A stretch of DNA of 28,573 nt from an uncultured Bacteroides sp. (lineage in GTDB: Bacteria; Bacteroidota; Bacteroidia; Bacteroidales; Bacteroidaceae). The notes under the pieces are model-generated. The model searched no databases. It saw only the letters and a program-made list of their open reading frames with translations, and had not been told where the DNA came from. The stretch covers positions 1-28,573 of the forward strand of contig USEY01000050.1 of assembly GCA_900553815.1 (NCBI GenBank), given 5' to 3'. Made by a program: the position numbers and the translations under genes. Below are positions 25,166 through 28,573 of the stretch, one piece after another. Numbering within the stretch: the stretch's first letter is position 1; each line of letters starts with the position of its first letter.

Positions 25166-26491
25166 TTACATCAGGTTGCTGGCCAACTCACTCAACTGAC
25201 TGCGTTCACCCTTCACCAAATTGATATGTGCAAACAGATTCTGGTCACGCATGCGGTCTATCATATATACCAGACCATTGGACTGGCTGTCCAGATAAGG
25301 TTGGTCAATCTGCTGTATATCGCCGGTAAATACCATCTTGGTACCCTCACCCGCACGCGTGATGATGGTCTTTATTTCATGCGGTGTCAGGTTCTGAGCC
25401 TCATCTATTATACAGTAAGTCTCACTCAGGCTACGACCGCGAATAAAAGCCAGAGCTTCAATCACCAGTTGTTCACTCTTCAGCATATCGTCCAGGCGCT
25501 TCACCTCTGCCGAGTTCGAGGCAAACTGCCGCTTGATGACATTCAGATTGTCAAACAAAGGCTGCATATACGGCGCCACCTTTTCCTTCGCATCACCCGG
25601 CAAGAAACCGATATCCTTGTTGGAAAGAGCCACAATCGGCCTTGCCAACAATATCTGTTTATAGTCGTTCAGCTGTCCCAGGGCAGCTGCCAGTGCCAGC
25701 AATGTCTTTCCCGTACCCGCTTTACCAGTAAGTGCCACCAGTTTTACTTCCGGGTCATTCAGCACTTCAAAAGCAAAGCTCTGCTCGGCATTGCGGGGCT
25801 CAATCCCATAGTTTTTACCCTTCAGTACCCGGCAAACAGCATGGGTAAACGGATTATAGCGGGCCAGCACACTGTTTCTGTCGCTCTTTATCACGAAGCA
25901 GTCATTAGGATGCAATACATCCTTAAAGTCAAACTCACCTACATCCACCCCTTCTTTGGAAGAATAAATGCGGTCAATGAGTTCGGGCGCCACCCCGTCA
26001 AATACCTCGTTGGACTTCTCGAAGATGTCCACATTCAGCACCTTGTCGGTGATGTAGTCCTCGCACAACAAGCCAATGGAACGTGCCTTCATGCGCAAGT
26101 TCACATCCTTGGTCACCAGAATACATTTCGTCTTAGGGTCTTTCTGAGTCAGCCAGTCCACCACAGCCAGAATCTGATGGTCAGGCTTGCGCTCAGGAAA
26201 TGAAGCACGAACCTTTTCCGAATTCACTTCACCCGCCACAACAAACAGCTTACCCATTCCTTCGCCCAGCGGGGCACCCCGGGTAAAGAGGTTGTCATCC
26301 GTAATCAGGTCCAGTTCTCGAACAAACTCACGGGCATTGAAGTTTATCTGCTCGTTACCTTTCTTGAACTTATCCAGCTCTTCAAGCACTACGATAGGAA
26401 GATAAATGTCGTTTTCCTGGAAGTTGTGCAGGCATTTATAGTCGTGAAGGATAACATTCGTATCTATCACAAAATTTTTCTTTGCTCCCAT
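25166..26491 (-). CDS. PIN-domain PhoH-family ATPase
   Basis: 441 residues, the usual length for fused PIN-PhoH proteins. The N-terminal PIN ribonuclease-like domain (about 1-150) opens with FVIDTNVILHD (D10), then VVLEELDKFKKG and ILVTKDVNLRMKARSIG. A PhoH ATPase domain follows: Walker A GKAGTGKT near residue 255, LLARPIVALSNKDIGFLPGD, Walker B CIIDEAQNLTPHEIKTI near residue 360, and MVFTGDIQQID. It is a cytoplasmic protein; PIN-PhoH members are linked to RNA unwinding and cleavage, but the role in Bacteroides is not established. It is divergent from folC with a 96-bp shared promoter region and has its own terminator. Full length, no frameshift. Confidence 0.95.
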   Translation of the reverse strand: MGAKKNFVIDTNVILHDYKCLHNFQENDIYLPIVVLEELDKFKKGNEQINFNAREFVRELDLITDDNLFTRGAPLGEGMGKLFVVAGEVNSEKVRASFPERKPDHQILAVVDWLTQKDPKTKCILVTKDVNLRMKARSIGLLCEDYITDKVLNVDIFEKSNEVFDGVAPELIDRIYSSKEGVDVGEFDFKDVLHPNDCFVIKSDRNSVLARYNPFTHAVCRVLKGKNYGIEPRNAEQSFAFEVLNDPEVKLVALTGKAGTGKTLLALAAALGQLNDYKQILLARPIVALSNKDIGFLPGDAKEKVAPYMQPLFDNLNVIKRQFASNSAEVKRLDDMLKSEQLVIEALAFIRGRSLSETYCIIDEAQNLTPHEIKTIITRAGEGTKMVFTGDIQQIDQPYLDSQSNGLVYMIDRMRDQNLFAHINLVKGERSQLSELASNLM

Positions 26492-26514
26492 AACCGTTCG
26501 ATTTAAATTGTTAA

Positions 26515-26522
26515 TACCTTTG
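26515..26522 (+). promoter_or_regulatory. -7 box for folC
   Basis: TACCTTTG matches TAnnTTTG and lies 65 bp before the folC start. No good -33 TTTG is found at 19-21 bp. The stretch between the two divergent start codons is only 96 bp. Confidence 0.45.
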
Positions 26523-26587
26523 TCGCTTTTAAAGATAACAAATTAAACGACGGAAAGGATTTCCAGTCGAGTTAAATATTTCAAAAG

Positions 26588-27829
26588 ATGGATTATCAGG
26601 ACACTTTAGCGTACTTATACAACAGTACGCCCATGTTCCAGCAGGTCGGAAGCGCCGCCTACAAGAGCGGACTTGAAAATACCCTGGCACTGGACGAACA
26701 CTTCGGCCACCCTCACCGGCAGTTTAAAACCATACACATTGCAGGCACCAACGGCAAAGGCTCCTGCTCACACACCATTGCCGCCATCCTGCAGTCAGCC
26801 GGCTACCGGGTCGGACTCTATACATCTCCCCACCTCATGGATTTTCGTGAACGAATCAGAGTAAACGGAACTCCAATCAGCCAGGAAGAAGTAGTCAGGT
26901 TTGTCGAACAGGAGCGCAGCTTCTTCGAACCGCTGCAACCCTCTTTCTTCGAACTGACTACAGCCCTGGCTTTCAAGTATTTTGCAGACAGCAAGGTAGA
27001 TGTGGCCGTCATTGAAGTAGGCTTGGGCGGCAGACTGGACTGCACCAACATCATCAGTCCCCAATTGAGCATCATCACCAACATCAGCCTGGACCATACC
27101 CAATTCCTGGGACACACACTAGCCGCCATAGCCGGCGAGAAAGCCGGCATCATCAAGCCTCACACACCCGTGGTCATAGGCGAAACCACCCCCGAAACGC
27201 GTCCCGTCTTCCTGCAAAAGGCCCACGAGGCAGAAGCCCCCATTTATTTTGCCGAGGAAAACCCAAGTACGGACTACCAGAACGTTGACTTCGAACTGAA
27301 AGGACTCTACCAGCAGAAGAACCTGCGCACCATCTTCACCGCCCTCCCCCTGCTACAACAGGCTGGCTTCCACTTCACTCCCGATGATGTACGCAACGGC
27401 TGTGCCCACGTGACGGAACTGACCGGCCTGATGGGACGCTGGCAGAAGCTGCAAGACAGCCCTACCCTGGTGTGCGACACCGGCCACAACGTAGGTGGCA
27501 TCCAATACATTGCCCAGCAACTGAAACAGCAACACTGCCGCCAGCTGCACATAGTCATCGGCATGGTCAACGACAAGGACATCAGCGGCGTACTGGCCCT
27601 ATTGCCCCATGAAGCAAAATACTACTTCACCCGAGCAAGCGTAAAGCGGGCATTACCCGAAACAGAGCTCCAGCAACTGGCTGTTGCCACCGGCCTGCAA
27701 GGCGACTGCTATCCCGATGTTCCTACGGCTGTCCGCGCCGCACAGGCCCAAAGCACCCCCGACGACTTTATCTTCGTAGGTGGCAGTACCTTTATTGTGG
27801 CCGATCTGCTGACGTGGCTGCAAGGCTGA
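26588..27829 (+). CDS. folC: Folylpolyglutamate synthase / dihydrofolate synthase
   Basis: 413 residues, full length. It adds glutamate to dihydropteroate and/or to folates, using ATP, in the cytoplasm. The P-loop AGTNGKGS (residues 52-59) is intact, followed by VGLYTSPHLMDFRERIRVNG, a VIEVGLGGRLDCTN block, LDHTQFLGHTLAAIAGEKAG with the metal-binding His, and GRWQ. The C-terminal Mur-ligase domain carries DTGHNVGG, the Bacteroidota form of the DGAHN motif. The ATG at 26588 is preceded by AAAAG. It is divergent from the PIN-PhoH gene. No folate-pathway neighbour is next to it, so it seems to be transcribed alone. No terminator is obvious within 100 bp. Confidence 0.95.
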   Translation: MDYQDTLAYLYNSTPMFQQVGSAAYKSGLENTLALDEHFGHPHRQFKTIHIAGTNGKGSCSHTIAAILQSAGYRVGLYTSPHLMDFRERIRVNGTPISQEEVVRFVEQERSFFEPLQPSFFELTTALAFKYFADSKVDVAVIEVGLGGRLDCTNIISPQLSIITNISLDHTQFLGHTLAAIAGEKAGIIKPHTPVVIGETTPETRPVFLQKAHEAEAPIYFAEENPSTDYQNVDFELKGLYQQKNLRTIFTALPLLQQAGFHFTPDDVRNGCAHVTELTGLMGRWQKLQDSPTLVCDTGHNVGGIQYIAQQLKQQHCRQLHIVIGMVNDKDISGVLALLPHEAKYYFTRASVKRALPETELQQLAVATGLQGDCYPDVPTAVRAAQAQSTPDDFIFVGGSTFIVADLLTWLQG

Positions 27830-27869
27830 GATTGTAAGAGGAGGTAATCAGTCTAGTGGTAAGTGGTCA

Positions 27870-27904
27870 GTGATGAGTGATGAGTAATGAGTAATGAGTG
27901 GTAA
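27870..27904. repeat. Heptamer tandem array after folC
   Basis: Five 7-bp units, GTGATGA twice, GTAATGA twice and GTGGTAA once, lie 40 bp after the folC stop codon. Low-complexity, same period as the array upstream of yggS. Confidence 0.7.
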
Positions 27905-28003
27905 GGATTTTGCGACTCAGGAGTTAATCTATTCTGTGCTCATCTGTCCCATCCGTGTCATCAGTGTGCCATGGCTGGTTACTTTCTATTGGCTTTAACT
28001 CCT

Positions 28004-28065
28004 AGCCCACCTTGGTGGACGATAACTCCTTTAACTTCTCTAACTCCTACAAGTTTAACTTCGCC
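28004..28065 (+). repeat. REP-like repeat, left copy
   Basis: 62 bp that match the reverse complement of 28511-28573 at about 80 percent of positions, with one indel. It begins with the hairpin CCCACC-TT-GGTGG, then a pyrimidine-rich stretch with TAACTCC repeats and AAGTTTAACTTCGCC. It lies between folC and the end of the MarR gene. Confidence 0.75.
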
Positions 28066-28091
28066 AATCTCCCATTGACGAAGTTAAACTT
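28051..28091. repeat. 13-bp perfect inverted repeat at the MarR gene end
   Basis: AAGTTTAACTTCG (28051-28063) is perfectly complementary to CGAAGTTAAACTT (28079-28091), with a 15-nt loop. The first arm is the tail of the REP-like repeat, the second is 8 bp from the MarR stop codon. There is no T-run, so it is at most a weak terminator. Confidence 0.7.
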
Positions 28092-28099
28092 AAATACCC

Positions 28100-28453
28100 T
28101 TATTCCATCACCGCCTTTTTCAACAAATCAGGCAGGTCCAGTTCCGTCTGCTTGATAGACTTTATCAGCTTCTCCCCCGCCGGTGTCAGTGCAAACTGCA
28201 TCTGCCTTCTGTCCGCACTCCCTATGATACGGGTAATAAACTGCTTGTCTTCCACCGAGCGAATGACTTTCGACGCGTTGGATGCCGACAGTCCTAATGC
28301 TTCGGCCAGTTCCCCCGAAGTCTGCCCCGGCCTTCCCTGCAACGTACAGAGCAGCATCCCTTCATTAAGCGATACCCCGTGATGCTTCGTAAACTGTTGT
28401 TCAAAATCGGCTATGGCGCGATACAAATCGCGTATCTTGCATAATGTATCCAT
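28100..28453 (-). CDS. MarR-family transcriptional regulator
   Basis: 117 residues from the ATG at 28453; a TTG eight codons upstream is less likely. A winged-helix DNA-binding domain fills most of the chain: GMLLCTLQGRPGQTSGELAE, LGLSASNASKVIRSVEDKQF (recognition helix) and TRIIGSADRRQMQFALTPAG (wing). It is shorter than typical MarR proteins (about 140-150) at the C-terminal dimerisation helix, so dimer geometry may be unusual. Signal and targets are unknown. It stands alone between two inverted REP-like repeats, and a palindrome lies 33 bp upstream of its start. It may regulate itself or a gene outside the window. Confidence 0.88.
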   Translation of the reverse strand: MDTLCKIRDLYRAIADFEQQFTKHHGVSLNEGMLLCTLQGRPGQTSGELAEALGLSASNASKVIRSVEDKQFITRIIGSADRRQMQFALTPAGEKLIKSIKQTELDLPDLLKKAVME

Positions 28454-28486
28454 TTTAGTCAAGTGGTTAAGGTTCAATGTAGAAGT

Positions 28487-28501
28487 TTCGGTTTTACCGA
28501 A
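28487..28501. promoter_or_regulatory. Candidate MarR operator palindrome
   Basis: TTCGGT, 3-bp spacer, ACCGAA is a perfect palindrome 33 bp upstream of the MarR start codon, in the position expected for an autoregulatory operator. Arms are only 6 bp, so chance is possible. Confidence 0.35.
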
Positions 28502-28510
28502 TTGAAAATC

Positions 28511-28573
28511 GGCAAAGTCAAACTTGCAGGAGTTAGAGGAGTTAGAAGAAGTTATCGCCCGCCAGGGCGGGCT
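28511..28573 (-). repeat. REP-like repeat, right copy, at the window edge
   Basis: The inverted partner of 28004-28065. Its hairpin is CCCGCC-AG-GGCGGG. Compared with the left copy, both sides of the stem change together, which keeps the pairing. It may continue beyond the window. Confidence 0.75.

Noticed and set aside
25154..26203. Long plus-strand frame opposite the PIN-PhoH gene
   Set aside because: The minus-strand protein has all PhoH and PIN motifs; this frame is its antisense shadow.
28004..28573. Insertion sequence or complete transposon around the MarR gene
   Set aside because: There is no transposase gene between the inverted copies and no clear target-site duplication inside the window; only a REP-like or MITE-like reading is supportable.

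Overview
The window looks like a chromosomal segment of a Bacteroides-type member of the Bacteroidales. The evidence is several TAnnTTTG promoter elements (the Bacteroides -7 box, most without a strong Shine-Dalgarno), fimbrillin-like lipoproteins, a DUF4494 gene, a hybrid TPR/LytS-LytTR signalling pair and a PIN-PhoH protein. I see no rRNA, tRNA, transposase, phage gene or CRISPR array.

Layout. (A) 1-9001, minus strand: a five-gene envelope operon, read from 9001 down to 1331: a WD40/OmpA-like protein, a secreted caspase-like TPR protein, a small outer-membrane barrel with a carboxypeptidase-regulatory domain, and two fimbrillin-like lipoproteins. A wobble-paired terminator closes it. A separately promoted Ig-like lipoprotein (271-1062) follows. 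(B) 9236-12041, minus strand: a LytTR response regulator and a TPR histidine kinase, with the kinase first. A strong terminator ends the pair, and a 9-bp direct repeat with 21-bp period lies upstream of the kinase promoter. (C) 12643-19780, plus strand, divergent from B: six genes that look like one uncharacterised membrane-scaffold system. They are a YdjI-type SPFH protein with four zinc ribbons, a four-helix membrane protein, a coiled-coil protein with a membrane hairpin, two tandem paralogous helical proteins and a bactofilin-like beta-helix protein. This is the best candidate for a new system. (D) 19781-20283: a gene-free stretch with two large stem-loops built from related repeats. (E) 20284-22591, plus strand: DUF4494, a YggS-type PLP-binding protein and a dihydroorotate dehydrogenase-like protein that lacks the canonical catalytic Cys loop. 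(F) 22857-24758, minus strand: a full-length CapD/WbpM-type nucleotide-sugar dehydratase with a clear promoter and terminator. (G) 25166-27829: a PIN-PhoH ATPase divergent from folC. (H) 28100-28453: a MarR regulator flanked by an inverted pair of about 62-bp REP-like repeats whose hairpin heads covary.

How the parts may work together: A is an envelope/adhesin module in which a secreted Cys protease sits next to possible pilin-type substrates. B is a plausible local regulator, of itself and perhaps of C. C may build a membrane-attached polymer scaffold from SPFH and bactofilin-like proteins, by analogy with the Bacillus PspA-YdjGHI membrane-stress complex. E to G are ordinary chromosomal genes. 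All functional statements are inferred from sequence reading; no database search was run.
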